Positions 44,838-53,669 are shown, counted from the stretch's first letter. The stretch: DNA of 64,000 nucleotides from Sulfurospirillum sp964441765 (GCA_964441765.1 CAYTVI010000001.1:1-64000), one strand, 5' to 3'. The notes: generated from the letters alone by a model not told the origin. Numbers and translations are program-made.

Positions 44838-46337
44838 GTGTTTAAAGATAGCCTTGTCGTTTTTTCAAAAGATTTAAAAAACTCTTCACGCGATTTGTTT
44901 CCTATTGTTTTAGTGGTTGCTTTTTTTCAACTCGCTTTCATCAAAACCGTTCCTGAAAATCTTATCCCAACGTCTATGGGACTTATCATCGTTGCCGTAG
45001 GATTGGCTTTGTTTATCCGTGGTCTTGAAATTGGAATTTTTCCTATTGGAGAAGCACTTGCGCATGATTTTGCTAAAAAAGGCTCTTTATTTTGGCTTTT
45101 AGCGTTTGCATTTTTAATCGGTTTTGCAACCACTATCGCTGAACCTGCCTTAATTGCTATCGCCAATAAAGCAGCGGCTATCAGCCAAGGAAAAATCGAT
45201 GCTTTCTACTTACGTCTTACCGTAGCACTCTCCGTTGGTTGTGCTATTGCTTTAGGTGCTTTTCGTATTTTGATTGGTCATCCTATTCATTATTATATCA
45301 TTGGGGGCTATATTCTCGTTGTTGGGGTCACTTTTTTTGCACCTAAAGAAATTATTGGGCTTGCCTACGATAGCGGAGGAGTAACCACATCTACCGTTAC
45401 GGTTCCTTTAGTTGCCGCTCTTGGCATTGGGCTTTCTTCGTGTATCAAAGGGCGTAACCCGTTGATAGATGGTTTTGGGCTGATTGCATTTGCTTCACTC
45501 ACACCTATGATTTTTGTTCAAGTTTTTGGTGCTATTGTTTACAACATTACAGATGCATCAAGTTCTCAAACGCTTCAACCCTTACTCGAACAAAGTGCTT
45601 CAACACATTACCAACTCTCGTTAATCACTATTTTAAGCGATTTGTGGGGTGTCATACAAGATGTTCTTCCTATTATTCTTGTGATTGCTTTTTTTCAATA
45701 CCTCATCATCAAAAAACCTGTCGCACATCTTTCTAAAATTATGACAGGTATTGTTCTTGTCATTTTGGGTTTAGATGCTTTTATAGTCGGACTTGAGATT
45801 GGACTTTTTCCCATAGGTGAAACAATTGCCCTGCAGTTGACAAAGATGGACAATGTTTGGATTATCTACTCATTTGGATTTGCCATAGGATTTGCCACCA
45901 CAATGGCAGAACCAGCACTTATTGCAATTGCGATGAAAGCCTCAGAAGTCAGTAGTGGCAACATCAATCAAAAGATGCTGCGCATCGCTGTTGCAATAGG
46001 GGTTGCTATTGGTATTGCACTTGGCTGCTTTCGCTTGGTCAGTGGCGCTCCATTGCATTACTATATTATCGTAGGCTATGCTTTTGTTATTATCATGACC
46101 TACTTTGCACCCAAATACATTATTCCTATTGCTTACGACAGTGGTGGCGTTACCACATCAACCGTTACCGTACCTTTAGTCGCAGCATTAGGACTTGGGC
46201 TAGCAGAAAATATCCCAGGACGTGACCCTTTGATTGATGGGTTTGGACTCATTGCCTTTGCATCCCTTTTCCCTATGATAACAGTTATGGGATATGGGAT
46301 TATTGCACAAATTATTCTTAAAAGGAAGACACAATGA
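44838..46337 (+). CDS. DUF1538-type duplicated membrane protein (putative transporter)
   Basis: About 499 residues, fully hydrophobic, with about 12-14 helices. It is an internal duplication: each half carries GLEIG(I/L)FPIGE, EPALI(A)IA, (I/A)YDSGGVTTSTVTVPLVAALG and DPLIDGFGLIAFASL-type blocks. Invariant glycines, threonines and aspartates in hydrophobic segments suggest a pore or carrier. I start at GTG 44838 (AAAGGA seven bases before). It overlaps a PII-like gene by ATGA and is followed by a CBS gene, so transport controlled by a nucleotide is likely. The substrate is unknown. Confidence 0.85.
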   Translation: MFKDSLVVFSKDLKNSSRDLFPIVLVVAFFQLAFIKTVPENLIPTSMGLIIVAVGLALFIRGLEIGIFPIGEALAHDFAKKGSLFWLLAFAFLIGFATTIAEPALIAIANKAAAISQGKIDAFYLRLTVALSVGCAIALGAFRILIGHPIHYYIIGGYILVVGVTFFAPKEIIGLAYDSGGVTTSTVTVPLVAALGIGLSSCIKGRNPLIDGFGLIAFASLTPMIFVQVFGAIVYNITDASSSQTLQPLLEQSASTHYQLSLITILSDLWGVIQDVLPIILVIAFFQYLIIKKPVAHLSKIMTGIVLVILGLDAFIVGLEIGLFPIGETIALQLTKMDNVWIIYSFGFAIGFATTMAEPALIAIAMKASEVSSGNINQKMLRIAVAIGVAIGIALGCFRLVSGAPLHYYIIVGYAFVIIMTYFAPKYIIPIAYDSGGVTTSTVTVPLVAALGLGLAENIPGRDPLIDGFGLIAFASLFPMITVMGYGIIAQIILKRKTQ

Positions 46338-46687
46338 ATTTTAATATTTTAGTAGCTATGGTTCCCAACGCGGAAGAAGAAGTGGCTATTGAAACCGCTA
46401 AAAAAGCAGGGGCGGGAAGCGTGACGATTCTTAATGGTAAAACCATAGGCTTAAAAGAGAAAAAAATCTTTTTTGGCTTGACATTGGAAGAAAATGTTTC
46501 TCTTCTTCTCTTCATCTTACCCCAGCGCTTGACCATGAACGTTTTTAAAGCCTTGCGTAAAAAGTTTCATCTCTCAAACCACGCAGAATCCAAAGGTTTG
46601 CTTTTCACACTTCCTTTGACACATATCTCAGGAATGGAAGCGGAAGAAGTAGAACTATTTGAAAAAGAATTACTCGATGTACTCTAA
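46334..46687 (+). CDS. PII-like regulatory protein
   Basis: A 117-residue protein with a ferredoxin-like pattern: MNFNILVAMVPNAEEEVAIETAKKAGAGSVTIL opens like PII/GlnK, but the T-loop is short and lacks the uridylylated Tyr of GlnB. The C-terminus (HISGMEAEEVELFEKEL) resembles the end of PII-like proteins. It overlaps the DUF1538 gene by four bases, so it may bind and gate that membrane protein as GlnK does with AmtB. Inference from context. Confidence 0.78.
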   Translation: MNFNILVAMVPNAEEEVAIETAKKAGAGSVTILNGKTIGLKEKKIFFGLTLEENVSLLLFILPQRLTMNVFKALRKKFHLSNHAESKGLLFTLPLTHISGMEAEEVELFEKELLDVL

Positions 46688-46698
46688 AAGGAGAAAAA

Positions 46699-47097
46699 AT
46701 GTTAGTTTCTGAAGTTATGATTAAAGACAATCTCGCCATTATCTCGCCGATGGCTCCTGTGCGGGATGCACTCACCATGATGCGAAAAACCAAAGTCAAA
46801 TCACTTATTGTCGATAAATTACGCCCCAGCGATGCTTACGGGCTTTTAACCTATAAAAATATTTTATATTCTATTATTTCAAATGATGGCGATATCGACC
46901 TTTTACGTGTCTATGATATCTGCTCCAAACCTGCCATTCAAGTTTCTAAACAATTGGATTTAAAATACGCCTCTCAGCTCATGGTTAAAAATAACGTCAA
47001 ACGTCTTTTAGTCATAGACAACAATGAAATCGAAGGTATCTTAACTATGACCGATATTTTGACACTCTTTTTGGAAACAATTGAAGAAAACGAGTAG
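46699..47097 (+). CDS. CBS-domain protein
   Basis: A 132-residue pair of CBS motifs, the first at about 1-60 (VSEVMIKDNLAIISPMAPVRDAL), the second at about 70-125 (CSKPAIQVSKQLDLKYASQLM, then RLLVIDNNEIEGILTMTDIL). Such modules bind AMP, ATP or SAM. It lies 11 bases after the PII-like gene, with AAAAGGAG before its ATG, as third gene of the DUF1538 unit. Confidence 0.88.
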   Translation: MLVSEVMIKDNLAIISPMAPVRDALTMMRKTKVKSLIVDKLRPSDAYGLLTYKNILYSIISNDGDIDLLRVYDICSKPAIQVSKQLDLKYASQLMVKNNVKRLLVIDNNEIEGILTMTDILTLFLETIEENE

Positions 47098-47117
47098 AGG
47101 TTTTATAAAACCTCTAC
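47094..47117. terminator. Perfect 24-bp palindromic terminator between convergent genes
   Basis: A perfect palindrome (half-site GTAGAGGTTTTA) that contains the CBS-protein stop (47095-47097) and the dnaE stop (47103-47105). It forms the same hairpin in either RNA and is probably a compact bidirectional terminator. Confidence 0.6.
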
Positions 47118-50100
47118 AAAATCAACCTGTTGTAACTTTTCATCTAAACTATCATCCACACCAAAACTTGTTTCAATTAAAATATTTTGAAGCTTTGAAC
47201 GAATAAGAAGGTGTAAAGGTCTTTTCCCTCCATTTTCACGCACAAGGGTGTAGAGCTGTTCGAGTTTTGATGTCTCATCACTCAAATCAACCATCAAAAT
47301 TTTCGGTTCTTGTGGCACTTCGATGACTTTGGTTTCAATTTTTTCTTTTTTAGCCTCTTCAAGTTCCATGATTTTCATGACACGCATTTTTGTGCCTTGA
47401 CCATCGTTAGAGACTTCCACTTTAAAACACAAAGGTTTATCTTTATCCATCTTTTCCATCGCATCAAGCTGTTTTTCAAAAACGGTCAACTCCATACTTC
47501 CATGAAAATCCATCAGCGTGATGATGCCAAATTTATTCCCTTTTTTGCTGATTTTTTCTGTGATGGCTTCGACTTTACCAATAAAAAGTGCTTTGGAGCC
47601 ATCTTCGATTTGGTCTTTTTCACTGGAGAGCGTGTAATGCATATCTCCAATCTCAGCCCTAAAAGCATCAAGTGGATGTCCTGAAATGTAAAAACCTATC
47701 GTCTCTTTCTCAAGTTCAAGCAACTTTTTAGGCTCGTATTCAGAGAGATTATCGATGCTCACCCGCACCGTTACCATCTCACTATCATCTCCAAACAAAG
47801 AGCTCTCTGCCATTTTTTTAGCACGAGAACACTCCGCACTGGCTTCAATGATTTTATCAATCCCCTCCAAAAGCGCACACCTGCTAAAACCAAAATCATC
47901 AAAACTGCCTGATTTGATGAATGACTCTAAGACTTTTTTATTGACTTTGGAGCTATCAATGCGGGAGATAAAATCGCTCATATCTTCAAACGTTGCATCG
48001 GCTCTAGCCTCTAGGATTTTGCTAATGGCGGCATTGCCCACCCCTTTAATCGCTCCCAAACCAAATAAAATCGCATCATTGCCCTCTTCATCTTCAAAAG
48101 CACTAAATTCTACAAGACTATTTTGAATAGAAGGTGGTAAAAGCTTAATACCAAGGCGTTTGACCTCATCAATATACTTGACAACTTTATCGGTATTATC
48201 TTGTTCTGAGGTTAAAAGGGCTGCCATAAATTCTGGCGCATAGTAACACTTCAAATACGCCGTTTGAAAGGTAATCATCGCATAGGCCGCTGAGTGGGAT
48301 TTGTTAAAACCATACCCTGCAAATTTTTCAATCAAATCAAACAGTGTGGAGGCATTTTCATACTTATAGCCAAGACCTACGGCACGTTCGCTAAACTCTT
48401 TGTTATACTTTGCCATCTCATCGGCTTTTTTCTTACCCATCGCACGACGGATGATGTCTGATTCACCCAAGCTAAAACCACCAATGGTTTGTACGATTTG
48501 CATAACCTGTTCTTGATAAACAATGACCCCATACGTTGGCTCCAAGATAGGACGCAAAGGCTCTGTGAACTCATCAAAAAAGTAGCTAATCTCTTTTCGC
48601 CCATGCTTTCTATCGATAAAATCATCTAACATGCCTGATTCCATCGGACCTGGACGATAAAGAGCTAAAACCGCAATCAAATCTTCAAAGGTACTTGGTT
48701 TTAGCTTTTCATTTAAAGACTGCATACCACTGGATTCGATTTGGAACAAGCCTATTGTATGACCACTTTGAATGAGTTCATACACCTTCGGGTCATCCAT
48801 ATTTAGGGTGTTGAAGTTAATCTCTTTGTTGTAACGCTTTTTGATAAGCTTGAGCGCGTTATCAATCACCGTGAGTGTTTTAAGTCCTAAAAAGTCAAAT
48901 TTGATTAAGTCCACATCTTCAAGGTAATTGAGCGAATACTGTGTGACCAAATGGTTCTCGCCTGAGGGTTGATACAAAGGTGTTTTGTGCCATAACTCTT
49001 CATCACTTATCACCACACCCGCGGCGTGCATACCAGAGTTTCTATTCAAGCCCTCTAAGGCAAGAGCGAATTTCCAGACCCTTTGCATTCTGGGGTCTTT
49101 CTCAACGAGTTCTCGAAGCTTTGGCTCTTTTTGAAAAGCGCCTGGTTTATACCCCTCTTCGCCCTCCACGCCTTTGCCATTTAACGTAATGCCTAATTCA
49201 TCAGGAATCAGCTTTGCCATTGCATCTGCTTCAGCGTAGGGAATGGCTAAGACGCGTGCGACGTCACGAATAACCCCTTTGGCTAAAAGCTTACCAAAGG
49301 TAATGACTTGCGCGACGTTGTAACGTCCGTATTTTTCAACCACGTAATCAATAATCTCCCCTCGTCTGCTTTGACAAAAGTCAATATCAATATCGGGCAT
49401 ACTAATACGTTCAGGGTTCAAAAAACGCTCAAAGAGCAAGTTGTAAGGCATCGGGTCGATGTCGGTGATTTGAAGCGAATACGCCACCAAACTTCCCGCC
49501 GCCGAACCACGTCCTGGTCCTACTGGAATGTCGCGTTCTTTGGCTTCACGAATAAAATCCCAAACGATGAGCATATAGCCTGGAAACTTCATGTCGCAGA
49601 TGATTTTTATCTCTCGCTCTAGCCTATCGCGGTACTCTTGATGCAACTCCTCTTTTACATGTAAAAGTCTTTTATCCAGTCCCAAACGGCATTGGTAGGC
49701 AAAATAGTCATCGTCATTGTCAAAACTCAAGCCCTCACGCGCGGCATACTCTTTGGTAAATTTAAATTTTGGAGGGGTTGGGTTGCCTAGTTTTATCTCT
49801 AAATTGCATTTATCGACGATTTCTTGAGTGTTGGTAATGGCTTCTGGGATGTCGGCAAACAAATCGCTCATCAGTTCTGGAGACTTAACGTAAAACTCGT
49901 GCACCGAGTGGCGAAGGCGGTTTGGGTCATCAAACTCTTTGTTCATCGCGATACACATAAATGCCTCATGCGCCTCAGCGTTGTCTTGTTCGGTGTAGTG
50001 CGTGTCATTAGTCGCGATGACTTTAATGCCTGTTTCTTTAGAAATACGCAAAATATCATCGTCGATAAAATGCTGGTCGTTGATACCATGGCGCATGATT

Positions 50101-50648
50101 TCAAGGTAAAAATCTTCACCAAAAATCTCTTTGTACTCTAGTGCTATCTCTTTAGCCCTCTCATACCCTCTTGCCCCAAATTGGACATTGCGTTTGTTGT
50201 TAAGGTTAAGATGCCAATTGACCTCGCCTTGCAAACACGCACCCGAACAGATTAAGCCCTCGGAGTGTTCACGAAGCAATTTTTTATTGATACGCGGGTA
50301 ATAATAAAACCCTTCGATATAACTCATGGAAGAGAGGTACATCAAGTTTTTATAGCCGATTTCATTTTTGGCGTATAAACAAAGGTGAAAACGTTGCTTG
50401 TTGGTTTTATCGCCTAAATCGTCGCTGTTATGAATATATGCTTCCATGCCAATGATAGGCTTAATGCCCTCTTTGCGCATCGTTTTATAAAAATCAATCG
50501 CCCCAAACATATTGCCATGATCAGTAATTGCTACGGCTTTTACGCCTTGGGATTTGAGCTTTTTCGCCAGTTTTCCTATTTTGTTTGCGCCATCAAGTAA
50601 AGAGTATTCGGTGTGTAAATGAAGGTGTGTAAAGTTGATTTCACTCAT
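47103..50648 (-). CDS. dnaE: DNA polymerase III alpha subunit
   Basis: The replicative polymerase, 1181 residues. It has an N-terminal PHP domain (HLHLHTEYSLLDG), polymerase palm motifs (GPGRGSAAGSLVAY, and the catalytic MPDIDIDFCQSRRGEI), the thumb/fingers segment (IGLFQIESSGMQ, LALYRPGPM), a helix-hairpin-helix near GLGAIKGVGNAAI, and a C-terminal OB fold (ALFIGKVEAITEKISKKGNKFG). Standard DnaE1 order. One palindrome (49654) encodes LHVK. It is transcribed alone. Confidence 0.97.
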   Translation of the reverse strand: MSEINFTHLHLHTEYSLLDGANKIGKLAKKLKSQGVKAVAITDHGNMFGAIDFYKTMRKEGIKPIIGMEAYIHNSDDLGDKTNKQRFHLCLYAKNEIGYKNLMYLSSMSYIEGFYYYPRINKKLLREHSEGLICSGACLQGEVNWHLNLNNKRNVQFGARGYERAKEIALEYKEIFGEDFYLEIMRHGINDQHFIDDDILRISKETGIKVIATNDTHYTEQDNAEAHEAFMCIAMNKEFDDPNRLRHSVHEFYVKSPELMSDLFADIPEAITNTQEIVDKCNLEIKLGNPTPPKFKFTKEYAAREGLSFDNDDDYFAYQCRLGLDKRLLHVKEELHQEYRDRLEREIKIICDMKFPGYMLIVWDFIREAKERDIPVGPGRGSAAGSLVAYSLQITDIDPMPYNLLFERFLNPERISMPDIDIDFCQSRRGEIIDYVVEKYGRYNVAQVITFGKLLAKGVIRDVARVLAIPYAEADAMAKLIPDELGITLNGKGVEGEEGYKPGAFQKEPKLRELVEKDPRMQRVWKFALALEGLNRNSGMHAAGVVISDEELWHKTPLYQPSGENHLVTQYSLNYLEDVDLIKFDFLGLKTLTVIDNALKLIKKRYNKEINFNTLNMDDPKVYELIQSGHTIGLFQIESSGMQSLNEKLKPSTFEDLIAVLALYRPGPMESGMLDDFIDRKHGRKEISYFFDEFTEPLRPILEPTYGVIVYQEQVMQIVQTIGGFSLGESDIIRRAMGKKKADEMAKYNKEFSERAVGLGYKYENASTLFDLIEKFAGYGFNKSHSAAYAMITFQTAYLKCYYAPEFMAALLTSEQDNTDKVVKYIDEVKRLGIKLLPPSIQNSLVEFSAFEDEEGNDAILFGLGAIKGVGNAAISKILEARADATFEDMSDFISRIDSSKVNKKVLESFIKSGSFDDFGFSRCALLEGIDKIIEASAECSRAKKMAESSLFGDDSEMVTVRVSIDNLSEYEPKKLLELEKETIGFYISGHPLDAFRAEIGDMHYTLSSEKDQIEDGSKALFIGKVEAITEKISKKGNKFGIITLMDFHGSMELTVFEKQLDAMEKMDKDKPLCFKVEVSNDGQGTKMRVMKIMELEEAKKEKIETKVIEVPQEPKILMVDLSDETSKLEQLYTLVRENGGKRPLHLLIRSKLQNILIETSFGVDDSLDEKLQQVDFVEVL
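49654..49665. repeat. TTTACATGTAAA palindrome, copy 21
   Basis: L-H-V-K in dnaE. Confidence 0.85.
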
Positions 50649-50704
50649 GCTATCTCGTATCTATTTAGTTTTTGAGAGTGTAACCAAAAGTGTCTAAAAA
50701 GGGG

Positions 50705-50735
50705 TTTACATGTAAGGAAAATCCTTACATGTAAC
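50705..50735 (-). terminator. Hairpin made of two TACATGTA palindromes, after the SapC-like gene
   Basis: Two palindrome copies (50705-50716, 50725-50734) are inverted to each other: TTACATGTAAGGA and TCCTTACATGTAA form a perfect 13-bp stem with a three-base loop. On the minus strand, downstream of the SapC-like stop, it is followed by ACCCCTTTTTAG, giving a U-run. A plausible terminator between that gene and dnaE. Confidence 0.65.
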
Positions 50736-50757
50736 TATAAACTGTCGTGTTAAAATC

Positions 50758-51453
50758 CTATTTGTTTCCCATACGTTGGACGTTTGATAACGAGATGAGA
50801 TGTGCGGTGATGAGGGGAATGACATTTTTCTCATAGACCTCTTCTTTTCTTTTTTTGCTTAAATGTCTTAGTTTTTCTTCATTTACCACAAAGAAGCCAT
50901 TAAGCGTAAATGTTTCACCCGATGGAGTAACGATGTTTGCCATCCTCTCTTCCAAAAGCCCCCAATCACTCAGTTGCTTGATAAACTCAGCCGTTGCTTT
51001 GGCATCGTTTTGAAACTGGGTTAAAAACCGCATTGTATTTTCTAAAAAAGGAGTTGCTTTGCCCTCTTTCGTGAAAAAAGCTCTCTCTTCATGTTGGATA
51101 TTTTCTTCTTTACATGTAACGTCAAATGCTAACGTCAGCTCTTCACTCTTAGGCTGTGCGATGAAGATGAAAGGGTAGCGTCTTATGAACGCGGGGATGT
51201 ATCTATTTTTTTCCCACTCGCCTTTTTCATCAATAAAAAGATTCTTTTTTTGATACCCAATCAACGCTAATGCCGTCCACATCTCAGAGCTGTCCTTTGC
51301 AAAAACAATAGGATAGTCTTTACACGCCTCATAAAATTCAGCAATCGTAATGGGTGCATGAATAAGCTCTTTGGCATAAGAAAATGCCTTCATTTCTTTG
51401 ATGCCCCATGTAAGATGGGTTATGCTATTGATTGGTTCAACGTGTTGGTACAT
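50758..51453 (-). CDS. SapC-family protein
   Basis: A 231-residue cytoplasmic-looking protein with no signal peptide. The pattern YPIVFAKD…, ALIGYQKKNLFID, RYIPAFIRRYPFIFI and LTLAFD matches the SapC family, named from the Campylobacter fetus surface-layer locus; its biochemical role is unknown. It has a -10-like TACTAT (51480-51485) and AAGGA upstream. No S-layer protein gene is adjacent. A palindrome encodes VTCK. Confidence 0.8.
   Translation of the reverse strand: MYQHVEPINSITHLTWGIKEMKAFSYAKELIHAPITIAEFYEACKDYPIVFAKDSSEMWTALALIGYQKKNLFIDEKGEWEKNRYIPAFIRRYPFIFIAQPKSEELTLAFDVTCKEENIQHEERAFFTKEGKATPFLENTMRFLTQFQNDAKATAEFIKQLSDWGLLEERMANIVTPSGETFTLNGFFVVNEEKLRHLSKKRKEEVYEKNVIPLITAHLISLSNVQRMGNK
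51109..51120. repeat. TTTACATGTAA palindrome, copy 24
   Basis: V-T-C-K in the SapC-like gene (copies 22 and 23 form the hairpin at 50705-50735). Confidence 0.8.
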
Positions 51454-51479
51454 GATTTTTCCTTGTTAAAGATAACGAT

Positions 51480-51485
51480 ATAGTA
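51480..51485 (-). promoter_or_regulatory. -10 box of the SapC-like gene
   Basis: TACTAT on the minus strand with TTGC before it (extended -10), about 27 bases before the ATG at 51453. Confidence 0.45.
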
Positions 51486-51494
51486 GCAAAAAGT

Positions 51495-51530
51495 TTTTAC
51501 ATGTAAAGACTTTCATCTTTACATGTAAAA
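51495..51530 (-). terminator. Hairpin made of two TACATGTA palindromes, after the chemoreceptor gene
   Basis: Two full palindromes (51496-51507 and 51518-51529) in inverted pair give arms TTTTACATGTAAAGA and TCTTTACATGTAAAA (15 bp, perfect) with a six-base loop, eight bases past the chemoreceptor stop; ACTTTTTG follows on the minus strand. Confidence 0.65.
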
Positions 51531-51537
51531 TGAGAAT

Positions 51538-53247
51538 TTAATTGAGCTTATCCATAATTAAGAGGATATCGGAGGTTTTTTCTTGGATGGTTTCTACGTC
51601 ATCAATGAGAATATTCATCTCTTTGGCGTTTTCGCTCATCTTTCCAGAACTATCGACAATGCTATTGACGATAAGCCCAATGGTCGCCTTGATTTGAGCA
51701 AGTGACTTGCTGGTTTTATCAGCAAGTTCTCGGATATTATCGGCAACGACCGCAAAGCCTCGTCCATGCTCACCTGCACGCGCAGCTTCGATGGCGGCAT
51801 TGAGGGCTAAAAGGTTGGTCTGGTCGGCAATGTCACCGATGATATTTAAGATATCATTTGCCTCTTTGGCACTTTGTGTCAAAGTGGTCAGTGCATCAGC
51901 CAAATGCTGTTGCGTTTGTCCCATCTCTTGCATCGAAGAGGTGGTTTTTGTCACGATACGTCCTAGCTCGCTCAAAGGCTCGTTTTTAATGGTCGTAATA
52001 GAGTTGGCTAAACGTTTCGCATTTTCATGGATTTCAGCACTTTGTTTGGTATTCTCTTCTATCATCATCGCCAATGAATTTCCTAAGGCATTAACACCTT
52101 CCACGAGTTCTTTGAGCTGACCGTTGGTTGAGATGGTAATCGGATGCGTAAAATCACCATTTTGAAAATTGCGTAAAGAGTGTAAGGTTGCTTCCATCAC
52201 TTCATTAACTTTGCAAATCATCGCATCAATTTCAAAAGAGAGACGATTGGTTAGGTAGTTAGCGGAGACATAAGAGGTCTTGTTTTCCATATAACCATTA
52301 GACATTTTAGAACAGATAATCAGCACTTCACCGACCACACGCAAATCATCTAAACGTAAGTGTTCAGACTCTTGGAATGTTTTGTTGATAACAGCGATAG
52401 TTGAGCCTATCTCATCCATGACGTCATCTTCCAAACGGTAATCCAGCATATTTTTCTTATTGGTGACGTACAAACCAAAATCTTCGATGTATTTTTTAAG
52501 ACCTTCCATACGTTTTCCAATAAGTCGCTTGCTTAAAAGTGCTGAAATGACAGAAAAAATGATGGTAATGACAAGTAAGATGAGTGCATTTTCGACAACT
52601 AGTTGTATGATTTGCTCATCTAGCTTTTCTTTTTCTTTGGCAATTAATGCGTCAATATCATCGGCATAAACACCTGTTCCCACAATCCAATTCCACTCTT
52701 TAATACCTTCCACAAAAGAGATTTTGGGTTGTGGTTTTTCAAAACCCGGTTTGGGCCACATATAATCTACCACCCCTTTGCCTGATTTGTTTGTAACGGC
52801 GACAAATTCGTTAAATAAAAGTTTGCCATTAGGGTCTTTGTTTTGACTTAAATCTTTTCCATCAAGGGCTGGGTTTGTTGGGTGCATCACCATTTTAGGG
52901 GTATAATCATTAATCCAAAAGTACCCATCCACACCAAAGCGAAGCTTCTTAATTGCCTCTTTTGCTTTGTCTTGATTCTCTTTTGTCGCTTCTTCTTTAC
53001 TTTTACCCGAAGCAATCTCTTTTTGTGAAGCTTCATAAAAAGAGCGAATAATCAGTGTTGCTATCTCTACTTTTTCAGACAATGCGGTTACTTTTTCTTG
53101 AGTCATCAAGGCGCGAGTGTTATTAAGGCTTATAGCAGCATCATTTTTCATCAAAACAATCACAACAATGGTTGAAACAACAGCGGTAAGCACCAAAGAA
53201 ACAATGAGCAGTACTGTAATTTTAAATTGAATGGTTAAATTTCTCAT
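51538..53247 (-). CDS. Methyl-accepting chemotaxis protein with Cache domain
   Basis: A 569-residue receptor with helix 1 (about 8-30), a periplasmic single Cache_2-type domain (YFWINDYTPKMVMHPTNPALDG and WNWIVGTGVYADDID), helix 2 (about 215-235), and a cytoplasmic signalling tip (DQTNLLALNAAIEAARAGEHGRG, split by family convention). The tail after the tip is short (about 80 residues) and lacks a CheR/CheB pentapeptide. Its ATG overlaps the PAS gene stop, which suggests the two act together. Cache domains of this kind often bind small organic acids. Confidence 0.92.
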   Translation of the reverse strand: MRNLTIQFKITVLLIVSLVLTAVVSTIVVIVLMKNDAAISLNNTRALMTQEKVTALSEKVEIATLIIRSFYEASQKEIASGKSKEEATKENQDKAKEAIKKLRFGVDGYFWINDYTPKMVMHPTNPALDGKDLSQNKDPNGKLLFNEFVAVTNKSGKGVVDYMWPKPGFEKPQPKISFVEGIKEWNWIVGTGVYADDIDALIAKEKEKLDEQIIQLVVENALILLVITIIFSVISALLSKRLIGKRMEGLKKYIEDFGLYVTNKKNMLDYRLEDDVMDEIGSTIAVINKTFQESEHLRLDDLRVVGEVLIICSKMSNGYMENKTSYVSANYLTNRLSFEIDAMICKVNEVMEATLHSLRNFQNGDFTHPITISTNGQLKELVEGVNALGNSLAMMIEENTKQSAEIHENAKRLANSITTIKNEPLSELGRIVTKTTSSMQEMGQTQQHLADALTTLTQSAKEANDILNIIGDIADQTNLLALNAAIEAARAGEHGRGFAVVADNIRELADKTSKSLAQIKATIGLIVNSIVDSSGKMSENAKEMNILIDDVETIQEKTSDILLIMDKLN

Positions 53248-53642
53248 CGTCCGCCCTCTTTTGCTCTCATTTCTCTATACAGTGCTTCATATTTTGCGAC
53301 TTCTTCACGATTTGCCATTTTACGAACGGAGAGATAATGGTCTTTACCAAAAGGAAACACCGTCGCATAAACCCAATAAAATTTTCCACTTTTGGTGCGA
53401 TTTTTCACAAACCCTTGCCAAACTTTGCCACTTTTAACATTGCCCCACAGCTCTTTAAAGGCTGATTTTGGCATATCAGGATGCCTGATAATATTGTGGC
53501 TTTTTCCGATAAGCTCTTCAAGTGTGTATTCTGAGTACTTCACAAAGGTTTCATCGGCATAAACGATAACCCCTCTTGCATCTGTTTCAGACACCAATAA
53601 AGAGGTCTCATCAAGTAACATTTCGTTATCTTTGACCTGCAT
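53244..53642 (-). CDS. Aer/CetB-like PAS-domain protein
   Basis: A 132-residue stand-alone PAS domain. VSETDARGVIVYADETFVKYS, IIRHPDMPKSAFKELW and WVYATVFPF are the Aer-type FAD-binding PAS pattern. I chose ATG 53642 behind AAGGAG; the frame extends farther without a ribosome site. It is coupled (ATGA) to a chemoreceptor. In Campylobacter the CetA receptor and CetB PAS protein make a two-part energy sensor; this pair is similar in arrangement, though here the receptor has a Cache domain. Confidence 0.88.
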   Translation of the reverse strand: MQVKDNEMLLDETSLLVSETDARGVIVYADETFVKYSEYTLEELIGKSHNIIRHPDMPKSAFKELWGNVKSGKVWQGFVKNRTKSGKFYWVYATVFPFGKDHYLSVRKMANREEVAKYEALYREMRAKEGGR

Positions 53643-53669
53643 TTTCCACTCCTTTTGATACGTGCTTTT

